Assembly: GCA_029204225.1 (NCBI GenBank)
Contig: CM055102.1
Span: 47,088,870-47,152,869, forward strand
DNA from: Diphasiastrum complanatum
Lineage: Eukaryota; Streptophyta; Lycopodiopsida; Lycopodiales; Lycopodiaceae
Length of the DNA stretch: 64,000 bases
Direction of reading: 5' to 3'
Both the position numbers and the translations under genes were made by a program. This document shows positions 13,901 to 28,900 of the stretch, piece after piece. The first letter of the stretch is position 1; each line of letters opens with the position of its first letter. A model generated the notes under the pieces. That model was not told where the DNA came from and did not search any database. It was given only the letters and a program-made list of their open reading frames with translations.

Positions 13901-16900
13901 GACAAGAGTAAACAAAATCGATGATGTGTTATCTTTCTCCTATCACAGCCTCAATGTGCCTAGCATTTTAAGTAAATTTCCTGCTCGCACTAAGGAGCAC
14001 AACTGCTTGGCATGGAGACTTCTACACATACAAAAAGTGTTTCTTTTGAAATAATGGAGAACAATAGCAGTTGTTTGGGGTCAAATTCTGGTTGATGGAA
14101 AAGTTGCTAAGAGAATCAATGGTAATAACACTTTACAATGATACAAAAAGTCTTGACTCCCTGAGAAACTCAAGCATGCTTCTACTTACACAAGCTGAAT
14201 AGCAGATCAAGCACGTCATGTCATGCAGAATATATTTAGTAATCAATAGAGAAACTTTGTGAGAATTTATCCATGAAGACATACATGGCTGCAATGTTAT
14301 TCCAAGATTCTGCATTATCTGGATCGAGCTGCACAGACCGAGTAAAGGCTTGAAGTGCTTTGTCATATTCTTTTGCCTGCCATGGAAAGGGGAAACAAGA
14401 ATTCTTGTATCAGCTGCAAACCTCATCTCTTAAACATTTTTTACCCTATGCATACTTTGAAAAGGCAGAATGACTCGGACAAGTTTTTTAACCAGAACAA
14501 CAAATCAGACTAATATTTGAATCGATTTCATTCAGACAGTATAGTTTTCAAGGCTATTTATCATAAGGTCGTCAATATGCAGCAACTCATTGAATTAGAA
14601 TACATGTAAGGCAGAAAAGTAAGTACCTCTGCTGACTAAAATGACCCAACTTACTTATCAGTCAGACAAATTGAAAGAATTACATGCATAAAAAATCGTT
14701 GCTTTGGTATATATACCATATGCCTACTTAATAACCTAATTCAGAACCTGTATTCAATCTCACATTGCTTATTGATCACAGATCCCAAAATTAGAAGAGG
14801 ATGAACTTCCTGCTTCATCTTAATAGTACCGTGGTATAATGATCAGGTTTATTCCATGTTTCCATACCCAAAGCCTACCAACAAGAGCTTTCAAGCTAGG
14901 TATTCTCACCAGCTCATCGGGCCACTTAATAGATGCAAAAAACGTTACTTTCGCACCAGTAGTTCAGTGCCATATGAGCCAATTATTTTAAACTAAGTAG
15001 TAACGAGATAGATCCCTCGATAAGCATTCGAGTATCATTGGATATCTTTGAAGTTGGCATATTTCTACCGACCACCTGAAGGTTATGCTTGAGAATTTTC
15101 ACTAGGATTATAAACATCAAAGTACATGTCCATCAACAGCTATGCCAAAACTAGATCAACAATCACAATAACCACTCAAATATTGCAAGCTCTTGGAAGA
15201 TAAATTTCTAGCATATGAAAATGTCTAATTGATAGCATAGACTTTATGATCACATAGAAAAACTGGTTTTAAAAAAATGGTCACCATAATCTGTGAACAA
15301 CCACTAACTATAAAATCAAGACCAAAAATAAAATTATTTTTTCACACTTCTAGATATTGAAGATTTACGAAAGAGCAATTTGTATATAATGACACATCAA
15401 AATTAGATAGAAACTTGAACTTTATAGATTTATAGATTATGATTGGAATAGGTTTTGTGAAAGCTCTTTCAAATCGGCAAGAACCTGACAAGTAGTTATG
15501 TTCACCGAAAAGAATAAACTTCATTAAAGTTCACTTAGAAGTTCTACTTAGGTTCGTTTCTTTATTGATGAGAATTCCAACACCATATTATACAATGTGT
15601 TTTGTATGTCCGTCAGGGCCATGGCTGATTTTAGGCACATGAACCACAAAATACGTCAAGAAAGCTCTCAATGAGGAGCTCCAGAACACATAGAAGATTC
15701 AAATTAGATAAATGTTGAATAGACTCCAAATTTAGCACGACCTCAGCTATATATAGTGGTTGTTCTTTGGCTTCTACTATGAGTTTGGGGCCTTAATTAG
15801 CTAAACTGGGCCTTACAACCATTATTCCAATCTCGTTATTTACAAATATAGCACGATTGTTCAAGCCATTTTATTATTCTATTCTAATTTAGCTCCATGG
15901 TTATATTTAGCATTGCAATTATTAAGCTCATGGGCTAATGGCATGCAGTACATGAAATATACACTAAGAATCCTGTGACATTTGAGGTTTTGACCCCTGA
16001 ACCTAAACAATGTTGATAAGTTTTTGTTCTTAGATATGAAGTTATTTTGAGACAATAGTCCTAAATGAAGACATTTGAAAAGCCATTCTTCTTCACAGAA
16101 AAAGTTTCTAAATGCACTTTTATGTCCAATTTTCCCAAGATACTATCTTCATCCTGGCACATCAAACATACTGGCAATCTTTTAAGCCCCAATTTTATTA
16201 CCATCTTGATTTTGGCAAACCCTAAATACAACAAAACTGATGGTTGAATAAAATGTGATGTCACATTTCAGACTGAACTTCAACAATAAAATCTTCATAC
16301 GGACTTACCTTCAAAGCTGCAGAACCAAGCGCAAACCATCCGTCAGGATGAAGAGGATTCAAAGCAAGTGCTGCAGCCCTACCAATGTCCAGCAACCCAT
16401 ATTTCTAAATTGCAACTGACATATATCAAATGTATAGATAGCCAAAGAGTTCAGTTTTAAAGAAGCACAAATTTGTTTTACCATTGCTCCATAGATAATG
16501 TGTAATCTCCTCTATTGTAAGTTGCGCGAGCAAGTGAACGCTGTAAAAGAGACAAAATAATATATAAGTCACCCCAGAAATGGCTGCCCGCATGCACTTT
16601 GGTTTATAGTGATGATTACAACTAGGGAATACACATTGTGAAAAACAGACCCATGATACAAAGTATTGTGCAAGATTGCAATGAAAAAAAGTCAGCAACC
16701 TGATAGTATTTATGCCCATTACATACATGCTTCAAAATAGCTTCTGTCACTAGGATATTCACCTGAGCCCGACCAAATCGATGATTAGAAACTTCCCAAG
16801 CTCTAACATAGCATGATTCATCAAGTGTTACATCTCCTAATGAGCACCTGCAGACATGTTGAATTGGTTGAGATTTAGCCAGAGCATTTTCACTTAGTCA

Positions 16901-19900
16901 TCTGAAGTGTAGAGTTAACCAGAATGGCCCACCGGAACATTGCTTCAATATATTTCTACACAACCAAGCGTAACAACCACAGTTGTTGTAGAAAGAATAT
17001 ACTCCAGTATGGTATCCATAGTAGATCTAATACAAGGATAACTAGCATACCAAAGCCTAGGATCTTCGGGCTGCACTTCAAGTCGTTCTTTGATAAGATG
17101 GGTTGCAGTTCCTTTCTTTCCAAGTAGACTGAAATGCACATGAGTAACTTCAGAACTTTGCACCCACAACACAGCAGATCTAGATCTTCATGATCTGACT
17201 TTATATTCAATTCAGTAACCAACAGGCAAAGAATACATTAGTAAAGCAAGTCGCAGGAGGGACATGACCAAAGCAAAAGTTATATACAGTACCAAATACG
17301 CTAGCCTAATACTCTGCATTTTATGTTTATCCTAAAAAAATGCCATGCAACTAGAACTTCATGAGTCACCATGGATCTACAACTCAAAAAGCTCAAATAC
17401 GAAATACGTGTCATCCTTCAATAGGTGGCATGTTTGTTAGCACCTGATTTCATCTCCTCGAGGTCCAGAGTTCAATTCCACTCATCCGCAAAAAGAGTCA
17501 TGAATAGCTTGGGTGTTGGGCCCTTTCCTAGATAGGAAATTGCACTTTACAATTTACAATAAAGAGTGTCTACATCAAGTTGTCACAGAGTAAAATCTGG
17601 TCAAACGGTAACAAATCAAGGCTACATTGGATGCAAGTAAATATGGTCAAAACAAGTAGCATTCTTTTTCTCGCAGCAAAGACTTTGTTTCTGGTGCAAA
17701 GATATGCTATTTGACACATAGGGATATTAACCCATGAATTCTACGGTACTCATCTGTGCGTCAACATAATCCAAAGTTGATTAAGTTCAAAGAAAGAAAT
17801 ATTACACTTTAGATGTTTCTATTTTCCACACATCAATGCTCTATCCTCCTAGAATTTTACATTTTACAATTCTCCCATTCCATATTGCAGTTTTAGACTT
17901 TGCAATCGAACTTTTCTACCTCAAGTTATTATCGAATCAAAGGGCGGCGATACTCTTTCTTTACTTTTCTACGACTTCCAGCATGCCATCTTCAACATCA
18001 AAACCCTGCATGACTGTTAATCTGTAACAGTCATACCTCATTGCAGAGCGTACTTCAAGCAACAGACAAATGTTATTGCTGCATAAGCCACCCTGGATAA
18101 ATCATAACATTTATTGACTTTTCTATAGAAAGTCAATGAATCTCTCTGTCAAAAGTATACCATTTGTTGTCCTCCACTTAATGGAAGTCCCAGCAACCCA
18201 TAGTGTTGTCAATTCAATCTACAACCTATCGTTCTTTTGGTAAATATTAGAATATGCTTTGACGTTAAGAACAGATTTCCCAGTTCATTACCAACCGCCG
18301 ATGAACATGTGTGATAAAACTACTTGGCATCGTAAGGATCCATATAAAAAGTTTATACTGTAAAAGTGGCCTTTGGACTTTGAATATAGGCTGTGCAGGT
18401 AGCTCCTCTAGGAAGTTTCTGTCAGAGATTTCAACTAATGTAGTGTGGCCATATCATTTAATATATTAGATATCAGTTCACGAAAAAAATGACATAAATA
18501 ATGGACTAGAAAACTGTCATTTATTCTTGTCTATATGACAGCTTTTCAAAAGCCGTCATTTATGCCAAAAAGGATATTTTTTAGGTTTATGGCTTAAATG
18601 TGTAGAGAAGTGGGTAGATAAAGGTGGTTAGATGGATATAATAGTATAACACCCTTAAGTTGGTGTAAGTGTGAAAAATAGAGCAAGTCATCTATGATGA
18701 GTTTAGGGGTATGTTGACTTTTTTATGTCAATCCACATGATAGTAGGTGATTAGTTTTTGTAATTAGAGGTAACTTGAGCAAGTACACATGCCACATGAT
18801 GATTAGGCCAAATCCAAAAGTAAGTTAGGCACTTGACAATATGCAACTTTAAATCTAAAAGCTCAGTTGTCGTGTTCCTTCACCAAAGCTTCATAATGAT
18901 CCTCAGCAAAATGTCACAAAAGTGTTCAAAAACACAGGACTAACAGGTCTTTGCAAAAGGTAGGATTCGGCAAGGTCATACCAAGTTCTAAATCCAAACT
19001 TTATGACTCTCAGCAAAATGTCATCAAAGTCGAGGTGGAATTTTGGGGATATGTGTTTTGCAATGGATCGGTTGTATTCATCATGCTCTGTATGAAGAAA
19101 TTTTTGAAGTCATTATTATGCACAAATTGCTTCCATTATGTAGAATATTAAAGTCAAGTGCATTCAAAGCTTCCAGTAACAGTAGTTAAGCAGGCACAGT
19201 GCTCTTTTATTTCAAATATTAGATTGATGTTAGACTATATGTAGTAATTTGTCATGGAAAAACTCAATCTTTTTCACTATTGGCAACCACTGTTCTAAAT
19301 GCAAGCTTTTTATTTGCAGGTATGACTGCAGAGCCAAATGAGCAAACACCCTGCAAGCCATGGCAAGTCTCTAAATTTCTGCAATAAAATCTTCTACAAG
19401 AGCCATGAACTAATATACTTTTGCAACAATGCAATAAAACTATTGATACTCAAGGATGTTTCTGAGGATTATCCCAGCAAGAAAGATGTCACCAGATTTC
19501 TCAATTTTCTATCATTGTTCCCATTTCTATGAAGCCAAAATATGTATTGTCATCGAAATTAGTTGTCACATACAATTGTAAAGTTCAGCATCTAAGAACC
19601 CAGCACCTAACACAATTCAAACCTTTATTGTTTGTTTTGACTTGTTCATCCATAGAAGGATGCTTAAACTTGAAAAAGTTCCATTTCTGATACTCCACCC
19701 ATCTATTTGACTGCTACTTCCAAGAATTTTGGAAACCGAAAAGTCCTAAAAACATAAAGGTCTTACAGCTCCTTTCAATTCATTTTCTAAAAGATTAGGA
19801 GTGCGCTTTCTTTCTCTCCAAAACTTGTACAAGTGACATAGATTAGTTTGTAGATCGAATTTATTACCCAGGTTGAAATAAATCCTAAAAACATTAGCAT

Positions 19901-22900
19901 CAATGTCTTTAACTTTCATAGTACAACATAAAACCAAAGTATTTCACAACAGCACAAACACATGTAGTAGCCTGACCAATTGGGCATGTTAATTAGAATT
20001 CAACGTATTAGCCACGCAAGGTATGAAGTGCATATAGAACCTACCAGTAGCAGTCAATGAGGTTGTCCCACAATTCCAGCTCTTCAAATAAACTTAAAGC
20101 TTCACGTACAAGCCCACAACTCACCTTCAACTCTGCAAACTCTCTGCGCAGTAAATGTCTCAGTAAGTTGCCCATGAACTACGAAAGTACATCTACATCC
20201 CAGAAGCATGGCAATGATACAGAGTTATCAACAGAAAAGGAAATACAGCAGAGTGAATTGAGAGTATTTTCTTTCAAAAAAACAATGACACCACAAATTC
20301 AGTAAACCTGCATTTTGAGCCAAAGCTTTGACTCTCCGTTAGGTAGTGGTTGATATTATTTGCATTCCACAAAAAAAGGGAGCAAAGTGTTGAAATATAA
20401 ACCTAGTTAAATAAATAAAACATAGCACATGGTTTTATTTGGAGGCCAAAGTTTTTAAGGCCCAAATAAACCTTGGCAAATTTTTTTAGTACAAACTCGT
20501 GGAGGGCCTTCTTGCATGATGATGCCACTTGTCCACTTGAGTTTGGTAGACCCCCATGCACATGTGCATGGGGGAGAATAAGTTAGTTTGCCACCTATCA
20601 TGACATGCATGCAACATGCAAAATGCATGCATGAGAATTTTGACACTTGGCAATTGCATGCCAAGTATTGTACATACTCGAATTCTATTTAATAGAGTCT
20701 CCACGAGTTGGAGAGTGTGTTGGATTGGAATCATCTTCCATCCTCATCATTTTCATTGACTTCTTGGTCCATTTTTTGGTGTAGGAAGTCGCAGCAGGAT
20801 CAGATCAGTGTTTTCACAAGTTTCTCCCTCCTACCTCATCCGATGTCGATGAGGATGGTTGCAAACTGATCCTTGGTCGAGGGCGCTACCATTCCTATGC
20901 TCTCTAGCTTCGATCAAAGTGTTTCTATGACCAGAACAACCATTATTCAATTCTAATTGGGCGCTGGTCCAGATTTGCTTGATCCTTCATTTCTTCTTAA
21001 TGAATTGTCAGAATCAAATGAGATCAATTGCATAAGGTTTCTATTGCATAGGCAGTATGAATAGAAGCAATCACAAGTCAATCTGATTTTTCCATTTGCA
21101 TGTGCAAGTACTAGTCCATGCATGTTGCATGCATGCCTCTAGAATTCTTCAAATCAATTGCATGTTTCCACAGTTGCTTGCATGTTGATTGCATGTCATA
21201 TGTGCTTGCATGTTGCTGATTTTGATCTATTTTGAGTTGTAAAAGATCATCGAGGATTCCTAGGTTGGTAAACCTCGATTTAACGATCCTTTCTATCTCT
21301 ATTTTCAATTCTTTAACACAAAGAAAAGAACTGCCATTGCTATTCATTACCATCAAATAATGAACAATCAACAGTAAACATGCCATTCAAACTTTTTGAA
21401 TAAGTAATGAATTCTGGTTCATATATAAGAGCTACATTTAACTTTCTGTTGCTTATAGATAATGTTTTTTGTAACCATGAAAGACCATATTCATCTTCCA
21501 ACTGCGAACAGCATGAAACGTCCGGCTCATTCCACCCCAAGATTTCCCTTTCCCGTATTTGAAAAGCCACTTTCTTATTTTCTAGTGAGATTGTATATGT
21601 TTTTCCCTATATGTTTCTTGACAGTTGCTCGAACAATAGGATACTACTAAAAATGGAAGAAATCTGTTTTTCAAACCAGAGAACTTTCTTTCTACAATAT
21701 ATACAAAGGCCGCTCCTGATTCAATTTCCATGTATAAGAGACTGCTCCTTCCTGTTGCAGTCAGGAATAAGAAAATGTGCATGCGCAACACAGTTGGTTA
21801 ATACTCTTGATATCAATGTTCTATTTGCCTCATCCAGTAATGGTTTACTCATGGCAAAGCCATATGACTTTCAAGAAAAAGAAAGAAATAGCTGTTTAGA
21901 TAGTTTCCATCTCTCTAAGGAATAAGCAACTCGTTGACAAGCAGGACATGGCCAGGAGATTTGTTGTTGCCCAGTAACTCCATTTCCAATTAGCTGGCTG
22001 AGAAAACCCTCCCCCTGAAGTGCTAACTGGAAAAGGATTATCATGCTCGATCACTGGCTGTCTATGCACTTTTCAAGCAAAGGCCTCTAGTGAACCATCT
22101 AGTTGGCACCTTATCTTAATGAATGTTCATGGATCCGAGATAAGGACAACCAACAACCATAAGGAGGAATTTCTCTGTGGATCAGCAAGATTGTTTGAAA
22201 ACGTTTTCTTCTTGTGGCAAATTCATGGTTCAGGGAGAACTAACCAACAATGTAGGAGGCTTAAGTAATGTGTTTATCAAACGAGGCTGCCCAATTTCTC
22301 CCCCACCCTTTTAACATGTACATGAATAAATGTCAAGAATATGTATTGCAAGGAGGAGCCAAGCTAATACACTATGTCATCAAACTCCTATATTTATTGC
22401 AAGGAGGAGTCAAGTCAGTACCTTATGTCATAAAATTCCTACATTATGTCAACAATGTAGTTCTTCCGCCTAATACTCCATAAATTTGCCAACAACACAT
22501 TTGCCCTTTCTAGAATCATCAGAAATCAGGTCTTTCAGTCAATCTTGACAAGATTGATTTTCCGCTCTACAAAGCTTCTTGACCCTACTTTTACTGTGAA
22601 GGGTCTGCGACAACACCGACTAAAGAGTACATGTACTTAGGAATTGAATTAGGCTTTGGAATGTTTGCTTGGATAAGAGATTGATAGGGATGTCGAAAGC
22701 ATATATGGAAGCATCTTGTAGAAGAACAGACCTATGGCAGTGCCACAAAAGGACGAAGTTAATTGAGGCACTTGTCACATTGGTATTGCTCAATGGAAGA
22801 GAAATTTGACGAAGGAGAATCTTGTGTGCTAGAAGGGACAACATTGAAAGACTGCTATTTGATTTCTGGCATCTTAGATGGGAGTGAAGAAAACCACACC

Positions 22901-25900
22901 TTACATTGACTCCCTATTGTGCCACAGTATCTTGATTATGGACTATCAAATTGTTTCCTTTGGAGCAGCTTCAAATTTCTTTGCACTAGCTTGCTATCGA
23001 GACGGGATGCTTCCATGGTATCTCATGTGAGAATATGCCATATGTGTTCTTTGGGAGAGGTAGGAGCATTTCATCTTCAGATGTCCAATTTACTATGAGA
23101 TTCGTGGAAGATATCACTACCTTTTCAAAGACTACACACTCTACACTCTCTCATCGCCTATGAGGATCACATATGTGTTGCCCTTATGTTACGTGAAATG
23201 TCCTTCATTTTTGGAGAGATCTATGCCAGCATGCTTTGTCTAACCATCAAGACACACAATCTCGGATGACAGATTTCTTGATCTCAAACCCTGCGGTTGC
23301 TCCATATAAACCTCCTTCTAAAGTCACCCATAGAGAAAGGCACTTTTGACATCCATTGATGGACATCTCAATCAAAGTACGAGGCTAAGGCTAACACGGT
23401 CCTAATAGATGTCATCTTAGCGACAGGTGCAAAGGTCTCATCATATTCAAGAACCTTTTGTTGGGCGTAGCCTTTTTCCACCAACCTCCATGGTTCCTTA
23501 GCGTGAAACTTGGTCTTCTAGACCCACTTGCAACCTATTGGTTGCTTCCCTTATGGCAATGCAATTGCTGTTATTTTTCAGTCCAGTGGTTCAAACCGGG
23601 CCGGTTCAAACCACAATTCGTCGATTCTATCAAACATTGAATGCAATAAGCTCACATGTGTCATTCTTCACAATGGAGTCATATTCGTTCTACATAGCAC
23701 GTTGCCATACTTTTTCCTTCACGGCATCATGAAAGAATTATGACTTGCCTGCATTTAGACTTGCGAACATAAGGGAAAAGGTAATCTCTTGTCTCTCATG
23801 AACCTAAGAGATCTTCTTGTTAGGAATTAATGTTTATTTGATACCCCTTAATGATAGTTTGGCCATGCCTGCGTGCTATTATAGGGGCCATTACTATTTA
23901 TAGTAAATTCGTTTTTTATTGCTTATACATGTAGGTGGGCGCACTATGTCCTCTTTGATTGTTTCCCAGTACCACCAAAGTAGCTTCTTATGTGGATGGT
24001 GACCATGTATCCCATGGCATTGTCCTAGGCTTCCGCTTTTCTCCAATTTCGCCCTCATGTATTGGGCCAACTAAAGTCTCAAACTAGCATGTTCAGGTTC
24101 TTGTTGTTGCACTTGCTCTTCAGGCTCACAAGACTCTTGACTAGGTAGGGTCCTCATCCATGGGCAGGAACTCATTGGTTCCATCTTTCTTGAGCTCATG
24201 TACTTTAGATGAATTGTCTTCATCAACGATAACATCTCCACTTAAGATCTTCTTCATGTTCTCAAGATCACATAGGCCTTCTCACTTTGCTATACCCAAG
24301 GAAAATGCACTTCACGAATTTTGTATCAAGTTTCTTTCGCAAGTCCTTAGGTATGTGTGCATATGTTGTACACCCAAATACTCTAAAGCTACCCATCTTG
24401 GGCTTGTTACTGCCATACGCTTCTTCAAGCATGATTCCTTCAAACACTTTGGTTGGGCCTCTTGTAGTAAAATAGCAATTGTTATTGCTTTTGCCCAAAA
24501 CAAATTTGGCAACCTTTTTGCCTTAAGCATGCTCCTCGCACACTCAATTACAGACCTATCTTTTTGCTCAACCACACCTCTCTGTTGTGGTGTATGTGGA
24601 GCCGCAAACTATCTCTTTATCCCACATGCATTGCAAAGATTGTGAACTCATCATAAGTGTGATTACTGCCTACATCTAACCTGAGAGTCTTCAACTTCTT
24701 TGTTGTGTGACTCTCCACCAAAGGTTTCCACTATTTGAAGTACTTAAATGCTTCAGATTACCATAAAAAAGATAGACCCACACCTTCTATGAGAAATCAT
24801 CTACGGAGCTCATGAAATAGTACACCCCCCTTGCTAATATGGTCTACATGGGACCGCACAAATCTAAATGCACAAGCTCAAGAATGGCCTTCGCCCTGTT
24901 AGCTTTTCCCTTTGAAAATCTTTGCCTTTGTTGTGCACAAGCCTCAAATGCATCTGAAGAAGACTTAATGCTAGGAGGAACTACTACCATATTGTGCTTG
25001 TTCAATACTTGCAAACTTTGATAGCTCAAATGACCATACCTCTCGTGCCAAAGCTTGTCTTTATTAGAATCTTTTGTTGATAAGGCTTCTTGACCAGGAA
25101 TGGTTGCGTAAAGCTTGTGAAGACCCTCTTCTTGCATTCCCTTGGCTACCTTGAACCTTTGATCTACCATCAAGTTTTATTTGGTAATGGCACCAACAAA
25201 TAGCAAGTTCTTGGCCAACCTTGGTACACAAAAGACACTCTTGATTAGCTTCACATCTCCTGATGACAACTTCACGTCAACTTTGTACTTTTGCCCCCTC
25301 ACCTCGTGTGTAAAAATGTCTCCAAGGAAAACTTGTTGACCATCACTTGTCTCCTCATAAGTGTTGAACTAATGTCTAAGAAATGTCATGTGCTTTGAGT
25401 CTCCAGAATAATATACCATCCACCAAACATGGATTATGATGACAAGGCTACCGTGAATAGATTGAGTCCACTAGATTGCTCTTCTTCTACACCTTTATCA
25501 ACAAAGTGACCTTGTTGGTTCTTGTTCTTCTCTTGATCATTTTTCTTCTTTCGGCATTAAAAAGTGAAATGCCCATAATTTCCACAATAGTTGTAGCTCA
25601 TCTTGGGTGTAGATGAGGAATTGGTGCTTGCCTCCTCTCCCAATTGTAACTTGGACACCTGTTGCTCCAAATTTTGCTTTGAGTTCTTCCCCATACCTTT
25701 GCCTTTCTTCTGAAAGTTCTACTTCTTAGAAGCAAACGCATGCTTTCAATTATCTTCCCTCTCGAAAAAATTATTCCTTTTCATCTCCTCCTATAATAGA
25801 AGACCACATAACTCCTCAAAGGTTGGGAGTTTCTCCCTAGCTGAAAGGGACATCACATAATCTTGATAGCTGAATGATAAACTACTCACGGCCATGGAAA

Positions 25901-28900
25901 CAATACTCTTGTCGCTTATTGTCTCTCCAACTGAAGTAAGGTGGTCCAAGGTCCTTGACCTTTTTAATGTGATCATTGATTGTAGCACCCGCCTTCATCT
26001 TGAGAGAATAAAACCTATTCAACAAAAACATAGACCTATTTCCTTACATAGACCTGAAAATGCCCCAAGCTTCCTCTGCATCCTTGCATTGCAGACATGA
26101 GGAATAATGTTGTCTTTGATAGAAAGATCGACAACCCTATCTGGCTTCTATCTCCTAATTATGTAGTCCTTCAATTTAGCTTTAGATGTACTATCTCCCA
26201 ACAATTCTTGTCCATCAAGATGTTAGCCATCTTGAACTTCCACCCCCTATAGTTAGTGCCATCAGGTCTACTTCACTCACTCACTCTCCAAGACTAGCCA
26301 TGCAAAAATCTTTGCTCAAACAAAAGCTTAACTTGAAAGGATTAAAAAAGAAACAACTTTTAGCAAGTAGGGTTGCACCCCAAACGAGGGTAATGAGGTC
26401 ACTTCAAGGCCACCCTTCAAATCTTGCTTTTCACTTTGTCACTTCGCACACTGCGTTCACTCATCACATACGAGGATCCACATTGCATCGAACTTATGGT
26501 ACAGGAGATGTTCCTACTATGACAGAACTCATGTCAGACAGATCAGCAAAGTCACCCAGCACCACAGCTCCAGATCACATCATTCTTCTACAGGAGGAGA
26601 CCTAGGACAAATCCAGAGTTCGTTGATACCAACAATGATGATGATGATGGCAATGATACACATGCACACGCACTTACACACAGAGATCAGACACAGTGCA
26701 TTAGACGAAGTCATGTTGCGGCCTGAGCTATCCGACCTACCATGGGGAGACGCACATCTCATTGACAGTCTTCTAGACATCGCCAGCAGCGCACCCCTGT
26801 GCCACTTTTTGGAGTGACACTGGCATCTCAAACCATCCCTTACTATTTGACTATATATTGATGAGCATGAGAGAGTCATTCAACAGTGCGACAATACGGG
26901 CTACATACTTGGAGATATTTTCATTGCATCCTCCTTTATGCAGACGATATGGCTCTCATCTCTCCGACTAGAGAGGGCCTACAGAGACAAGTAGATAGTC
27001 TTCCTGCCTTTTGCACTAGATGGTCTCACAAAGCTATCTCAACTAAAACCAAGAACATCAAAGTAGGCACCAAATATACACTTTATTGATTTCTCCTAAC
27101 AATGCATATCAAGATCCTAGCGAAACACATAAGAGCACTGCTGCTAAGTCTCCTCCTAGCCACCTATTGTTGCATAGTAGAAAGACGAGGCATACTCAAG
27201 AGGCTCCCCCTCTTAAACTCCTACGCCCTAACCCTGACCTGTCCTAACGTCGACAAATGGCATACTCCATGCACAGCCGACACTCACTTGGCAATACCCT
27301 AACACATAGGCAAGTGAGTAGGAAGACTATCCCACTCATACACTGGACCAAGTGTCCCAATGAGCATAGGCTACGTGTCCCGTTGACTGAATCATATAAA
27401 ACATAAATGAAGTTTGGCCACATCTTCTCTCGTAGCACCTACTATGATGAGTGTCGCCATCTACACCTCCATGTTGTCCATGTTCACAACTTCTCTGTGT
27501 ACACCAAACACTAGTATTGCACTTTACTCTTAACATTAAGTGCCTACGTGGAAGCTGAAAATAAAAGACTCATAAACCTCTTGAATAGCCCTCCATCTAG
27601 TGTGACTTTCCCGTCGAGCACTGTTACGTCCTTAAGACCTACTTTACCGTAAACCGCCAAGTGTCGGTTACCCACAAGGAACCAAATGTCACACGATCCA
27701 CCCCGCCATAGGATCCAATCCATATCCACCCCCCGTGCCCTGGTCTGTGACCTGTAACAAGCGAGATCCGACCTCCAACCCTAACAACGTCCCATATCAC
27801 TAGTACAGCCATCAGCCATCTCCCACCCCTAGCTAGCTCACATCCTGGTTGTGCACAAGCACTCACCATCCACCTTCTCCTAGGTAGATAGAATGAATGG
27901 TAAAGTGAGACCTTCTCTCCTTGTATACCTCCAAGGTAGGAATCTCCAAGCCTAGCACACATCCTAGATCTCGATGTGGACTCCCCTAGAGGGGGGAAGT
28001 CCCTCAGGAAGCTGTTCTGGGAAAACCTCATTAAATTCTTGTCTAAGTTTCCTAAAGGTTTCGCCATCTGGCAAATTTTCTTCTTTTAGGTTGTTAGACA
28101 TTAATGCAAGTTGCATGTTATAACTTTGTAAATTGCATTTATCATGATAAGTGAAATTCTTCAACCAACACATGTATGAATCACAATCCACAATATTCAT
28201 GCATTCAACCGTTTCTTAAGCAAAAAGCATATAAGGAGCAGAAATATCCACATTTCCAAATTCAAGCACAATGCTAGAGGCATACTTGAGCAAGGCCGCA
28301 ATGGTTGGAAATGGTACACAAAAGACATAACATAAGCGTTGAGCCAGAAGGGTTGTGCCTGTTTGGATCTCTTCCACCTATAAAGAGTAATGTTATTCGT
28401 TATCCACAACTATCTATTGACACTTAACTTGTCCATACATGCTTATGCAATGAGGTCAAGAAAACGACAACAAATTCTGCTAAGTTGACTACAACCCTCT
28501 GCCAGACTTGCTGTTAGCTTGCAAATTCTTGCATTTGAGCAACTGCAAAAATAAAAGCCACTCCTGGCTTGAATTGGTTGATCTATTCAGGAAAAATTCA
28601 TCCGACATGAGAATATACAAGAACTGCCGACATGACTTTTGGACACAACAATGATATCAGGAAGTGAATAATGTCCAGAATGATACATACCAGATTCTCC
28701 ATCATGAGGTAAGCACGCTCTTGGGTGCGATGTCGTGAACGCTCCCAGCGCACACGAAGCAAATGACACCATGACTTCACCTTTACATGCATTTAAACAC
28801 AATCGTCAACTAACTCATGCAAGCTCAAAGCTTAAAGTTGTGAATCATGATGAAGTTATGTTAGCTAGAACATTCAAGAATAGGCTCCATGACATCAAAA

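Larger units (their letters stand above)
20144..28285 (-). other. Intron 8 of the TTC27 homolog (8.1 kb, transposon-rich)
   Basis: The donor GTATGC splits a Lys codon after FPTIAALL and the acceptor is CAG before AGAGTTTGCAG, giving [15 protein letters not shown]. Inside are CATGCA-rich sequence with a perfect palindrome, a short tandem duplication, two LINE pieces, a nearly full-length but decayed copia body and a gypsy scrap. The stretch 27110-27960 is GC-richer than its surroundings and holds nothing I recognise. Confidence 0.85.

Noticed and set aside
20057-20305. 82-codon plus-strand frame
   Set aside because: It is the antisense of TTC27 exon 9, whose minus-strand reading is the conserved one.
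24160-24645. 161-codon plus-strand frame
   Set aside because: It is the antisense shadow of the minus-strand copia integrase end.
28440-28535. Possible TTC27 exon after a good TTTTTGCAG acceptor
   Set aside because: All three frames stop soon or lack family similarity. The exon at 28377-28286 supplies the expected sequence in phase.
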